Assembly (NCBI RefSeq): GCF_964204645.1 | Contig: NC_134035.1 | Coordinates: 2,432,001 to 2,496,000 of the forward strand | Origin: Tubulanus polymorphus | Taxonomy: Eukaryota; Nemertea; Palaeonemertea; Tubulaniformes; Tubulanidae | DNA: 64,000 bases | Reading direction: 5' to 3' | In this document: piece by piece, positions 1-13,700 of the stretch | Position numbering within the stretch: the stretch's first letter is position 1 | How the letters are laid out: every line of letters starts with the position of its first letter | Notes under the pieces: model-generated | Databases searched by the model: none | What the model saw: only the letters and a program-made list of their open reading frames with translations | Told to the model about the DNA's origin: nothing | Position numbers and translations under genes: made by a program

Positions 1-143
1 CTCTTCCTGTAGAGAAGTGATATTGGTATTATTACCACTAGCCTATATCTGTAACTGTGTATCAGTCATCTCTCCCTGGAGAGAAGTGATATTGGTATTA
101 TAACCCCTAGCCTATATCTGTAACTGTGTATCAGTCATCTCTC
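1..143. repeat. 69-bp direct repeat, about two copies
   Basis: The unit starting GAGAAGTGATATTGGTATTA occurs at 12 and 81, each ending in TCAGTCATCTCTC. The repeat runs off the left edge of the window. Confidence 0.9.
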
Positions 144-245
144 TCAGAGGCAATGAGAATATGCATCTTGCCCAGGGACACAATGCCACAGTACGGGGCT
201 TGAACCCACAACCTTGCATTAACCACTCGCCCACACCACTCCTCA
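129..245 (-). mobile_element. tRNA-derived SINE (head and core)
   Basis: Read on the - strand: GGGCGAGTGGTTAATGC (A-box-like) then GTGGGTTCAAGCCCCG (B box), followed by TGTGTCCCTGGGCAAG, a core motif seen in SINEs of many marine animals. It abuts a 69-bp direct repeat at 1-143. Confidence 0.6.
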
Positions 246-1428
246 ATGACGCAAAATGATTTTTGTTTGAAACGTAAATAATCAATAACATCTTTTAGCT
301 GCATTTTTATCCGACGATATGCGAAGGGGATGTTCAAATGGGATTGTATTACCCGGCTTACTGAGGTGGTTAAGCTTCTTGCATAAATTCCAGTCGATAA
401 AAAAGTTCCGTCAAATCGTTTCAGAGCAATTTGTCAACTAGCGCCATGGATCAGTCGAGTATGTTTCGAATAGAAATGTGACGATTTCCTCGGTACGGCC
501 TCTTTTTTAAAGTCTCCGAATGACAGTCTGCAAACAGTCTTAAGAGTTTCCGGCGGATTAAGGCTTATAGCGGCGTACAGACAACATTACCATATTGACA
601 CGGTATACAGCGAATTAGGTGCACATCAGGTGAAATCAATGTCACTTAGATTTTAAAGGATACGGCCGCGCTATTTTTCAACGTATCGGTATTTACTCAA
701 ATCAGGATACGGCTTTATTTACGAATTAATCTCATTTTTAAAGTAAATCTATTTTAGTCGATATTCACTAAGTTTCCTATCACTTATTAACTCAGTGATT
801 AGTGACGCTATTAGCCCCTACAATCGACCTCTAACGTTTCAAACACCTTTCCTTCAAACCGATCCTGATACTCTGGCGCTAATTTGCTACTTACCTTGGG
901 AATCAGGAAAAAGTCAGGGAATTTTCTTCTCTCTGAAAAAAGTCCGGGAAATTATGTAAGAAAGCTAAAAATCAGGGAGAAGCCATTGAATGTTGTTGAG
1001 ATAATTTCCGTCTTTGTTTTACGTAGTTGTCTGTGATAATTGGATTTGTCTGGGAAATCGACTTGTTTGTCAAGAGTATTGACAAAAGGAAAATAAATAA
1101 AAGTGGCCACCATGTAAAGTATCACATTCACTGCGATAATCATTCTTCGTCCAAAATTGCCAATATGAGTTATCTGTTGAAGATTGTTTACACTGCCAGC
1201 CGATCGGGGAACTGCGTCATTTCGAAGTAGATGTGGAAAGTATGATCAGTGAAAGTGCCACTGGCAGAACCGGAAGTTCAGGATAGGTCGCAGTGGCGAC
1301 AATAACAAGTTAAGTGCTCACTGCCTTCAATTACAAGTGTCACCTTTGATGACTTGTATGAGAAGATAGCGCATAGAAATAAGGCTGCCTCGCTGTAGCG
1401 ATATCAGAGACAGCACTGATGGAAGTTT
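246..1428. other. Noncoding stretch
   Basis: No coding signal seen. It contains one copy of the dispersed GTCAGGGAA-type repeat at about 898-990 (also 2570-2800). Probably intron or 5' flank of the OSBPL8-like gene. Confidence 0.6.
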
Positions 1429-1923
1429 GACAGGGTTGTAAGCTGCACTGTTATTGAATGATAGATGACAGGGTTGTAAGCCGTGCTGTTATTGGATGAT
1501 AAATGACAGGGTTGTAAGCCGTGCTGTTATTGGTTGATAGATGACAGGGTTGTAAGCCGTGCCATTATTGGATGATAGATGACAGGGTTGTAAGCCACGT
1601 TTTTATTGGTTGATAGATTACAGGGTTTATAAACTGTGGTTGGTTGATAAATGACAGGGTTGTAAGCCGCGCCGTTATTGGATGATAGATGACAGGGTTG
1701 TAAGCCGTGCTGTTATTGGTAGATAGATGACAGGGTTGTAAGCCGTGCTGTTATTGGTAGATAGATGACAGGGTTGTAAGCCGTGCTGTTATTGGTTGAT
1801 AGATGACAGGGTTGTAAGCCGTGCCATTATTGGATGATAGATGACAGGGTTGTAAGCCACGTTTTTATTGGTTGATAGATTACAGGGTTTATAAACTGTG
1901 CTGTTATTGGTTGATAAATGACA
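1429..1923. repeat. Minisatellite, 38-bp unit, about 13 copies
   Basis: Units begin GACAGGGTTGTAAGCCGTGC and end TTGGTTGATAGAT. One variant unit (CAGGGTTTATAAACTGTG) recurs at about 1620 and 1883, so a larger block was itself duplicated. No spacers, so not a CRISPR array. Confidence 0.95.
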
Positions 1924-2931
1924 CGGTGGTGTATGAGATTACTGTTAGCGAGTGATGAATTAGTGATCGTTCAGTTGGTATTTCTTTCATCGCGTCTGCG
2001 TTCGATTCCTCCCACGATTAATCGAGAATGACTTCCCAGAACCCGGCGACGATCCATCACTTAACATCACCAATGCGCGCAGGAGAGTCTCTTTACTCAT
2101 TTTACAGTGAATTAAGGAAATTGAACTTGACTATTTGACGCCCTATTGCTGTCTTTTTATACGCGGGACAAAAGATCGTCGTAGCTGCTTGAGCTTTTTA
2201 GTTTATCTAGCTGATGCTCACATTACTCAGTAAATGAGATGACTTTTTGAATGCTTTTTTTCTGATGAGGACCTCACATATGTATAAATATACTACTGAG
2301 ATGTGCCAGTCGTATCGCTTAAGACTATTGCATCGCAGTTCGACGTGCATTTATTGGATCTGGTATATACCAGGGGTGGATCTAGGAAAAATTGGAAGTG
2401 AGATACAAAAGAATAAATAAGAAGGGTAATTTCCGACCGGACGAGTGTCAAATTCGCAGAGTGGCGATCGCTGCATTGACAAGAAGGGCAATGTCAAAAG
2501 TAAGGCAAAGGTCTAGACCTCACAACCCGATGTATATTCCAAAACTATTCAGGTTGGCCATTTATTGGAAATCAGGGAAAAGTCATGGAGATTTCTTTTC
2601 GTTAGTCAGGGAATAGTCAGGGATTTTTTTGAAAAAAAAAGCTAAAAATAAGGGAAATTTGTTGACATTTCTAGATCACACATGATCAAGTAGTTTCCAT
2701 CTATGTCTTACACATTTGACTGCGCTTATTTATTGGATGCTTAGCAGATCGAGTCAGGGAAAATAATTTACAATGTCAGGAAATAGTCAAGGAAAAAACA
2801 AGTCGGATAGAATTGTTTGATATGTATACTCCAAACCTGTTACATGTATCAACTAACAGCCAAATAAGGACAATAATGCCCAAAGATCAACTTGTAAATT
2901 TATGTGGTGTATATTTTCTTCTCTATTTCAG
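1924..2931. other. Intronic noncoding stretch with dispersed repeats
   Basis: A B-box-like word (GCGTTCGATTCCTCC) near 1990 hints at a SINE remnant. GTCAGGGAA-type repeat at 2570-2800 and a CAGGGGTGGATCTAGG terminus-like motif at about 2370. No exon recognised. Confidence 0.55.
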
Positions 2932-4679
2932 AGCAGTCATTGGGTCGGTACGATCCTACTGAACACGTGTGAACTGATCGAACGGCCGTCGAAGAAAGAT
3001 GGATTCTGTTTTAAAGTGTTTCATCCGCTCGACCAATCAATCTGGGCGACTAAGGTACGTACGATTAACTCGCTGCACTCTCCCCTTACTCGCCGATACC
3101 TGACAAGGCTACTTACTGTGTGTACATAGCCCACAACCTGACTGAGCTTTCCATAGATGATTCACTATCTCGCAGAAAGTGATATACAGCAGGGTGGCGC
3201 CACTGTCTTGGAAAATTGGGGGAAGACTCCGGGAATTTGACAAATTTTACAAAACCTGGAAAACTCAGGGAATTCCGATAATGCTATTGATCAGGTGTTT
3301 CTTTGTCAGTACTTGATTCAATAAACAATGAATGAATTGTAGCATTTTAAACCTAAAACTCCTACATAGAGACACCAAGGTTGTCCGATCCGAATATAAG
3401 TTTCTAGTGACACACCGCACTGTGGTGTAGACGCACTAAAGCGATATGCCTGATATTCAACACACACAGGTTGATTTTTGGTTTACCTTTGTCAGCGATA
3501 TGAAGTTGGCATTGAGCCAATTCATGTAAAATCGCGGTACGTTTTTTTATGTGAGCATTTGTTTCATTGGTTCTCGGTTTAAACGACGTATAATCGATGC
3601 GATTGAAGACATGGCGAACCTCCGTCGATGACATGGTCAACTTTGTTAAAATTCTACGAAAAACTGTTTTTGGCGGGAAAATTCTTAGCTCTCGCGTATA
3701 AAATTGCAATGACCTCGATTGGGGGGCGTTGTCTCTACGAGCGAATGTGATTGGCTGTTTTTGGGATATACGGGGATTCCGGCGCTACTAAAATAATTAT
3801 GGGAAAGCCGGAATGGCGAACGTTTCATTGGACTAGGTGCCGTATACATGCAAATTTCAAATGCTCATTGCTGATGAGAATGTAATTATTATCCACCATA
3901 GGTAATGTTTCATTTTAATACCCGGAGATTGATTTGATTGACACTGAAGTACAAGCGAACATTCACTTACACAAGGCCTCCACGTGCGCGCGGAGTGCTA
4001 TAGACTGTTGCATACACAAACAGACGCTCGTACAGTATACACTACTATAGTGATACTGTAAACGCTGCTTGCTGGCGCGTCTGACATTTCATCAACAGAA
4101 GATGAGCGCTATGTTTTCTGTTTGATATAATTTATAATAAATTGTAATTTCTTGTGACCTGAAAATATTAAGCAGAAAACTACAAGTATAGGTCGAGGTC
4201 TGAATATTGTAGTAGTAAATTCCAGGATTTAAAACGATCTAATACGCCAATTTCTTACTGCGCCGGTTTAGATTCCGCGGCCATACATTGCAAGAGGTTT
4301 CCAAGACTAAATATTCAGCCACCCTCTGATATGTGACACCATGTGAATTTTGTTTGAATATTTTTTCATATTTTGAAAAATATTTCTTTGAACATATAAA
4401 ATAGTTTCCGTGCCGCGCCTACCTGTACCCTACGAAATGTATCTTTTTGGTCTTATTTGACAACAAAATAATTCTTTGAGAAAGATGAAATACAACATAG
4501 AACTTTGAAGTCACGAATTAAAAAGATTTTTCAAGCAATGCCATTACCCCAAACAACCTCTAGCTTTCAAGGTAAACCACACTTTGCCCATGGGCAATTT
4601 ATTTATAAAGATTTTCAAATCATCTTTCGGGTATCAATTAGCACTGAAAGGGTTTTAAGTTGCTTTCAGACAATAGAGA

Positions 4680-4718
<39 letters not shown>

Positions 4719-7700
4719 CGACGACTTTGAGACGCGGGATCAGTGACAGTTCCCCTCGACAATCAATCTCAATCCGTATAGAGACAAATATCCGATCGCG
4801 TTCGATCAATTTCGCCGTTTCCCTCTTCGAACCCGACTGAGATGACCTTACGCGACCTACATACATCGCTTTCGAGATTCCATCAATCATCTTTTACGAA
4901 GCTATTGACGCCGGTATTGATTTCGTTTCGATGGATTGATTTGCGTTCCACTCTCGGCGACTGTGCAGTACTTCGTCTGCTGAGCGGTTCATTTAGAAGT
5001 CACTGCTGCTGATTGAAGTTCTCTATTATTGCTCGTGTAATTCGCCTCCGTGATTCGAATCATAACGCGACTTGGTCTGAAACGACGACGATGTTTACAA
5101 ATCTGCGAATTGCAGACGTTTTTAAACGTTCAACGACGTCGTTCAATCGACTTCTGCAGCCACCTAATCAACGATAAACGAGTTGACGAGAAAATCAACA
5201 ATTGTGAAGAGAAAAAGAAGAAAGTAGTGACGTTTAGACTCAATCCTTTCTCAAAACTTAGAGAGTAGTGACGTTTAGACTCAATTCTATGAGACATTTC
5301 CAAAACTCTTGACTCTCTTAGTTTTGAAAAGGACTCGTTGAATTGAGTCTAAACGTCACTACTCTCTTAGTTTTGAGAAAGGATTGAGTCTAAACGACAC
5401 TACTCTCTAAGTTTTGAGAAAGGATTGAGTCTTAACGTCACTACTCTCTTAGTTTTTCCTTCGTAATTGTTTTTTCTTCAATTGAATTGTTGACAGTAGC
5501 TTTTCTACTAAAACCAAACATGTTGACAACTAGATTTTGAGTTTTTTCCGTATCTCCAAACGTGGTTTCGTTATGTCCACATTTCGCAACATGATTTTGT
5601 AATAAATTCATTCTTTTTGTTTCAGGGACCAAAAGGAGAAACAATCGGAGCCCTGACACAACCACTGCCTTATTCCTACCTCATATTCCGAGCTCCTTCA
5701 GAGGCTGCAGGTAAATTATCCAAGTTATCGAGTTGCTTAATCAGGGTATTCAGGAGTTCATTGGACAAACATCATCTTTGTCTTAGTCCTTCCTTTTGAC
5801 GAAAAAGTCCTTCCAAATTTTATTTCAATGTATTTCCTTTTGGGTCTAGAATTGCTTCGTAGTACTTCTTTCTGTCCTGGTCTTACCACTGGAAACCATG
5901 TTTTTGAATGCATTCATTTTTTTAAGAGTCAGTAATTCAAAAGTTGATTATAGTTAATCATGGAGCACCTGAACTATGAAATATCTCGGAGTCAGCAATG
6001 AATACTCACGCGCTAATATCTTCGCATCGTTTTTTTCTTTTTCGAATGCAGGTAAATGTTGGATGGATGCTTTAGAGTTGGCGTTACGATGTTCGAGTTT
6101 GTTAATACGTTCCATGACAAAAGACAAAGATCAAACGGCGATGATGCAATCAGTCGACACGTCGCTGCTCGAATCTCCGTCGTTCCTCGCCGGGAAGGTC
6201 GAGAATCTCAATGAAAGCGACTGTGAACGTCATTTCAAAGACGTAATAGGTAATGTTTTATTTCATCTACGCGTTTCTGGATTAGGATTTCACTCTTCGC
6301 AGTGTGATGAATGGATTTAACAGTACTATACCAGTTTGCACAGTCATGAAGTTCTTTCTATTATATTGGTTATAGAACCATTAGAGCTTACACTGGTCTT
6401 AAGTTGCTATATTGGCTTAAGAACCACAATGATCTTTGACTGGTCTTAAGTTATCAAATTGGCTGTAGAAACAAAGTGTTCTAAGACTGGTCCTAAGTTG
6501 GTAGATTGGCTTTAGATCCACAATGAGCTTTGACTGGTCTTAAGTTGTTAGATTGGTTACATAACCACTATGATCTTAGACTGGTCCTAAGTTGTTAGAT
6601 TGGCTGTAGAACCACAATGAACTTAGACTGGTCTTAAGTTGTTAGATTGGTTATAGAACCACTATGATCTTTAGAGTGGTCTAAAGTTGTTAGATTGGTT
6701 ACATAACCACTATGATCTTAGACTGGTCCTAAGTTGTTAGATTGGCTGTAGAACCACAATGAGCTTAGACTGGTCTTAAGTTGTTAGATTGGTTATAGAA
6801 CTACTATGATCTTTAGAGTGGTCTAAAGTTGTTAGATTGGTTACATAACCACTATGATCTTAGACTGGTCCTAAGTTGTTAGATTGGCTGTAGAACCACA
6901 ATGAGCTTAGACTGGTCTTAAGTTGTGAAATTTGTTATAGAACCTGAATGCGCTTTGGTCTTGGGTTAACTTTCAGATATCGGCTCGATTTATACAATTC
7001 TATAGAGCGTCCTCTAGGGGGATATGAGATCCTCCATCTTATAATGGCAAAATCTGTAATTTCTTATATCCTGTTGGGATAATTTCATTTCAATTTTTAG
7101 TATCTCAACGAAGGGATATTGGCAAAATCAAGCAATACTAACCAATCAATTTCTATTTCTTCACAGGCGAGGACTATAAAACGGATCGCGACGAGAATAA
7201 AAGCGACAAAACGGACTCAGAGTCGGAACCGTCGGAAGACGACGAGATTTTCGACGATAATCTGCAACCGTTGGAGACGCCGTACGAGGAGAACACGCTC
7301 GAGGAGCTGGGTACGCCGGGCGACGCTTGTCAAACAGAGGAGGTCGCCGAGGAGAATAAAAGTCTCATTTGGATGCTAGTCAAACAGGTGAACATCTCGA
7401 GTTATAATAACTACAAAACTGGTTTCTGAATAATAGGACTGACAAGTTATGTTGAATATAGAACTGAAACGAGCTTGGATTGGTGTTTTGAAAATGGCTC
7501 ATAGTCGAAACGTCACTGTACTCACAATCTTCATTTCATACGGTTAAGCTTAGATTCCTGAGCTGAAAGTTGAAATCTTCATTTCATACGGTTAAGCTTA
7601 GATTCCTGAGCTGAAAGTTGAAATATTTACTGGGCTAGCTTATAGCTGGATTGGTTGAGATAACAACTGTCTTGTCCTTCCTACTGACACTCTTCAGACC

Positions 7701-10700
7701 ACAGGGAAAGTTCTGCTTTTACCGGGAAAACACAGGGAAATCCCGGGATATGGAAGATGAGGGATTGTGGTCACCCTGTCACATTTTTTCTTCAATATTG
7801 TGGGTTTTCCTTCGTTTGAAATACTGATACAGTGACTTGTCAGTGGAATCCGAGACTTAAAACTTGTCCTAATTTTTTAGATTGTCTATAGAGACATGCA
7901 TATATGAGTGTAGTATCAGAGCATTTTGAAGGTGTTGTTTTTGGTATTGGGAAATATCTTACATCGATAACATATCAGATACTGATGAACGGGAAACTTA
8001 TTCTCTTTGTCAGTCTTTGAAGCACGAGACCAGATCATAAAATGATAATTTTGTCCATCTTTTTTTTTTTCAGGTTCGTCCCGGAATGGACTTGTCTAAA
8101 GTGGTGCTGCCGACGTTTATATTGGAGCCGCGATCGTTCTTGGATAAACTATCCGACTATTATTACCACGCCGATCTCTTAGCCGAGTAAGTTTCGAATT
8201 TGAAACGAGTTCGAAATCCGACAAAAACGTCGAAGTGGTCGTTATATCTGGTCTTTCACTTGATCGCATCTAAGATATCGACGTCTGCATTTCGAATTCT
8301 TTTGAATCAATTAAAACTGTTATATTTTAGCGTCACCTTTGTATTTGTACATGAAAACTCGCTCAAGTCGTCATCAGAAAAGTAGTCGTCACGTTGCTTC
8401 GGTCGTCTCTATTTTTGAGTCCTAATGTGCATTTCCTATTTGATTTAGACTCGTAAAGGAGCCGTGTTAACCGGGTGTAGAATAATTGACGAGACGAGTA
8501 GTACTATATAGGGAAATAATCCCACGATGCGGTGAACGTATCTAAAATGTTTTTAAAAGAAATTAGAGATATTTCGGGCGGTTGCGACCACCCTTCTATC
8601 TAAAAGTAATGTATAGGTTGCACGAGCTGCTACTAATGTATAGTAGCTTCACCCGATGAAGCTACTATACATTAGTAGCGAAAGCTCGTGCGTCTAATAA
8701 AATAGTTAAACTATAAAGTACTATTCTGTCTGGTTGTAATCATTGCTATCTATCTAATACTACTAGTAGCGAAACTAGTTTGACACTAGTAGAGAACTAC
8801 TAGCAGAGAAAGCTCATACTTCAAATAAACTAGTCGAACCTATAAAGTACTATTCGTCTATTTCTATCTTGTTAACTTGTTTATAGACGCACGAGCTTTC
8901 GCTACTAATGTATAGTAGCCTCATCGGGTGAATGAGAGATAAAGCTTCTTTACATTAGTAGCGAAAGCTCGTGCGTCTAATAAACCAGTTAACCTATATA
9001 TAGTACTGCTCGTCTTGTTACTTTTATTCCTATTCAATTTACTATTTGTAAATCATCATTGGATAGGTTTTCGATGTAACGATGATCTTCCCCAGCTATG
9101 ACGACCTAAGCGAGTTTGCCTGTATTTCCATTTTATTTTTTTTTTCGTAAAAATCCGAAGCCAATTTGAAATAAAAAGGTAAAACTGCAACAACAACGAC
9201 AACAAAGCTGATATGTCTTGTGTATTATCTGTAAACTCCTGGGTATACACAGAAAATTACTTAAACAACGATGATACCGTTCTCTTGTAATACGGGGAAT
9301 CAAAAGTTTAGATGCCGCCTAACGAATAAATAGTCTTCGGTATGTAGAGAGAATCCCACAATTATAACGAAAAAGTCCGAAAATGAAACTTCAAGTAGTT
9401 TATTTCAACGTTTCGACTATATCCTAATAGTCATCTTCAGGAATAATTTTCATTTTCAGACTTTTTCGTTATTATTGTGGGATTCTCTCTACATCGCGTC
9501 AACACGGATTTAGTGTTCTATCAATCGTGATAGTCTTCGGTATTTTCCTTGTTACTCATTTACAGTTGTTTAGACCTGAGTAGTACTAAGGGCAGGTAAT
9601 TAACCCTTGCATGACTGAGGCGACGAGGGTCACGTATTTACTCGGAGAGTTCTTTTCTCTCGAAAAAAAAAAAAACTGAAAACTAATCTCGCTGTGTGTT
9701 TCGAGACAGGCTGGTGTATCAGGGGCGGATCAAGATGACGTGCTCCCGTCGTAACTTTCCCTCGCACTTTGAAAAACAATGGCAATTTTTCTACCCTAGC
9801 CTCTAATTGAGCAGCAGTCAACTGTAGCTTTCAACCTCTTTTAACCCTTTCATTGCTGACTTATTAATACCCTGAAATGCTGAAGATTATTTGAAAATTT
9901 TCAAAAATTCTGCCTCAGTGTGGTATATCACAGACATACAGTGCGTCTACACTGTGGTGCGGTGTATCATTACTTACCTACTACTATTTCGTCATGTTAG
10001 ACCATGATGGTGCTACCATCTTTCAATAGGGATGAAATTAATTATTGATAATATTAAAACCTCGCGGTGCGGTGTATTAGCAAAATCCATCACTGATTTA
10101 TACACCACACTGTGGTGTTGATGTACTGAAAGGCTTAATATCACTGAAGTGCCCAGAAATAGCATTAAAATGTACTGAAATTTCAAAATTTTCCAAACCC
10201 ATTTTGGCTTTGCACGCGCTCGCTCTACATGGACACTTGGCCCTTTTTCAGTATCATACCCTTTTCGAGTCTTTGCGCCCCGTGTCAAACTCTGCCCCAG
10301 AATCCGCCCCTGTGTTTTGTTTCTTGTTTTTCGTTGTGTAATGTTCTCGCTTCAGGCTCGCATGGGTTTTACGTGTCTGTCACACTGTCCACGCGTACGC
10401 AAATTGATAAAAAATTTAACACTCCCAAGAAAAGAATTAAACTAAATCTACGCTAATTATAGATATTCAAACCGCATAGGTTTTTATACGTTATCCCGGG
10501 TTGGTTGGTTAGCATGCGCATTGTTGGATGATGTTTTGTCGATAGGAATTCTGCTGCAACTAATGTCCCGAACAACTTGGCACCACTCACTGCGAAGAAA
10601 ACTTTTCTAACGTAACATACCTACCTCAAACAGTAACTCGAATTCCATTCTATCGCTCCCCGGTTTGATAAACACTCTTATAACTCAATGCCGTACGATG

Positions 10701-13700
10701 TAAGTACTATGAGAACAAGCATGAAACGTGTTTCCGTGTGGAAAGAGTTGAAGAGTCTATTGAAGAGTCTACAGAACGTATGGAACCCTGTAATTTGTCA
10801 ATATTCAAGCATATGAACTATCAATTGAGCATTCGAATCCCATTACGAGTTCTGAAATTTGAAATTGAAGTATGATGATAGATATATTCGTTGAAAAGCA
10901 GTTTGCAGTAGTTTTATACGTTTGTATATGTTCTAAACTTTGCTTTCTCTACATCGAAATTCGTATAGAGTGGTTCAAGTCATCCTAGTTAACGTGATCA
11001 TTGTGTCGATGTATCCCAATGACGACTTACAATTTGTAAATTGAATTAGAAATACAAATTGGAACTTATCTATGTGATGACGATTTTAGAGTTAAACTAT
11101 AGTCGATAACTTAAATTTCAATTACTTCAAATGATTCATTTGGATCGTGAATTTAGATTTATGAAACAAAACGATTTATTCAGATATTCGATCATTTTTC
11201 AGAGCCGTTAAAGAAGAAAACCCGTTCACGCGAATGAAGCAAGTCGTGCGTTGGTATCTGTCCGGATTCTACAAGAAGCCGAAAGGTTTGAAGAAGCCGT
11301 ACAACCCGATATTGGGAGAAACATTCCGCTGTTACTGGAAGAGTCCAAAAACCGGTAGCAGAACGTTTTACGTCGCCGAGCAGGTTCGTACTGGGGCTGC
11401 AGTTGCTCAAAGGTTGGTTAGAGTCAACCAGTTGATAGTTGACAGAGTAACAATTAAAACTTCATCGTTACTATGGTACCTATCCGCTGGTCAGCTTTAA
11501 CCAACTTTTGAGCAATTTACCGCTGTTTATTGTTGCAGTGTAGTTTCTGTTTTATTGATCAGTTTTAACCCCTTGAGGGCGCCAATTTATTTTCAATTAT
11601 TCAGGGGTTTTGGATATCGACCACGTGTTTCTTTATCAGTACGTGATTCTATGAAAAATGAATGAATTGTAGAATTTTCCTAGCGATTTCTCTGATTCGC
11701 TCAGGGATTTTGTCTAATCACATGGAAAAATCAGGGGATATTTGTTATTGCGCGGAAAGTGGCCGCCCTGCTTGTGGTGGTTATTTTACTTTGTCTGGAC
11801 CTACTTTTTCACTGTTATATGATCTGTACGAGTATATGTTCCTATTCGTAGATCTCTCATCATCCTCCGGTCTCCGCATTTCACATTACCAACCGCAAGG
11901 ACGGCTACTGCGTGAACGGCAGTATACTGGCCAAGTCGAAATTCTACGGGAACTCGTTGTCGGCGATACTGGACGGCGCGGCGCGTCTGTCGTTCCTGAA
12001 ACGCGGCGAGGACTACCTGATCACGATGCCGTACGCGCACTGCAAGGGAATCCTCATCGGTACGCTGTCGATGGAATACGGCGGCAAGATATTCATCGAC
12101 TGCGAGAAAACCGGCTACAAAGCTGAACTGGAGTTCAAATTAAAGGTGCGCGTCTTTTTACGAAAACAGACTTAACGAAGAATGAGCTAGAATATATTGA
12201 AATGAAAATGCCACATAATAGTATAATCTTCCTCTTACTTGTTTCGACTTGAACGCATGTCTTGGAACTACTGCAACAGAATATCTATTAATTTCCAAGG
12301 AGTCTAATGTATTAAGAACTCCAAGTAAAATTGTATTTGCTATAAGGATAAGATCCGAAGACTCATTATTGAGAAAACCTATTTGTAAACTATGATATGA
12401 TCTGAAAATATCTCAGATGTCACCGCAGAGGGAATTGTTAAACTGGCCCTATGAAGGAAAGGCTGAAAGCCAGTTTCTGGCTCAAATCCTCGATGACTGC
12501 TAAATACATGTAGTATGATTACAATGATAAACCATAGAAACAACTGAAAATTAGGACAAGTTTGCTGTTTCATTATCAAGTTTCGACTGAACAAACTAAA
12601 TTTCCTAAGATTAAAGAATATGTTTGCTGTTTGTGTCTGACCGTTAGTTCTCTTATGTATTTCAGCCGTTTTTAGGGGCCGGCGAACATGCAAATAAAAT
12701 ATCCGGTAAGATCAAACTCGGTTCGGAGACGCTTGCCACGCTCGACGGACACTGGGATGCCGAAGTGTTCATCAAAGACAAAATGACCGGGGTATGTGAT
12801 ATCCTTTCAAATCGAACATCCATCAAACTTGTTTCATTCTTGCATCGTAAAGATCATCTTTTTTTGGCTACGTTTTCGCGAGTAAGTAACGTATTCATTG
12901 TTATATTCAGGAGAGTCAGTTATTTTGGAATCCGTCTGCTGAAGTGAGGGCCAGTCGTCTGAAACGTTACACCGTACCGTTAGAGACACAACACGAACAC
13001 GAATCGCAAAGGTAAAAAAAAGACCAGGGTCCAGTTCCGCAGTTCCGAATTAAGATTTAACTCTGAGTTAACTCATTGAAAATGAACTAACTTTAACTCG
13101 GAATTAACTCAAACTCACAACTGTGGAACTGGGTGCAGTCGTCTCCATTCCATCAAAAATTCATAGAGTCTTAATGAATTTCTGATTCCCTTTGTAAGCC
13201 GCTTATACATGTAGAAATAGACCAATTGAATATACAGTAAATTCTGCTGAACGCTGCAGCATTTTGGGACTTTTGAGACTATAGAGATTTGAATGACTCG
13301 AGAATCGTATCGTATTGGGCTATGATAAAGGCATCCTTCTACTGTTTTGAGCAGTACTCAGAAACCTAGACTTGATCTGCCCCTGATACACTTCAATTTA
13401 ATTCAAACTTTATTCAGTTAAAACGTATTGAACGCTTGTGCCCGACATAAAATTTACGAATGGTTGAAACGAAAAAGAACAAAACACATGAGGGTCACAA
13501 ACTTACTCTCAGGGTTACCGCAGCCGTTATCAACATTGTTTAACAATAATAAAATATAATGCAATACAATAATATCGGTGTCGGAAACATTTCGTTCTTG
13601 TTTTCTACGTGTATTCGTTGTTTGCAGGTTATGGATACACGTATCGGATGCAATAAGTCGATCGGACAACGACGAAGCGACCAACGAGAAATCGATACTC

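Noticed and set aside
1429-1923. CRISPR-like array
   Set aside because: Units are contiguous with no unique spacers, and the genome is eukaryotic.
4666-4890. ORF on - strand with Ile-Tyr run
   Set aside because: Created by the (TA)n microsatellite at 4681-4716.
9411-9440. Calling a true hammerhead ribozyme
   Set aside because: One extra base between CTGAAGA and stem II, and no convincing stem III or cleavage site; kept only as a finding.
10013-10456. ORFs at 10.0-10.5 kb
   Set aside because: They lie across the end of the putative transposon remnant and show no protein similarity I can name.
11912-12175. 87-residue ORF treated as a separate gene
   Set aside because: It is the exon 11852-12145 of the OSBPL8-like gene reading into its intron.
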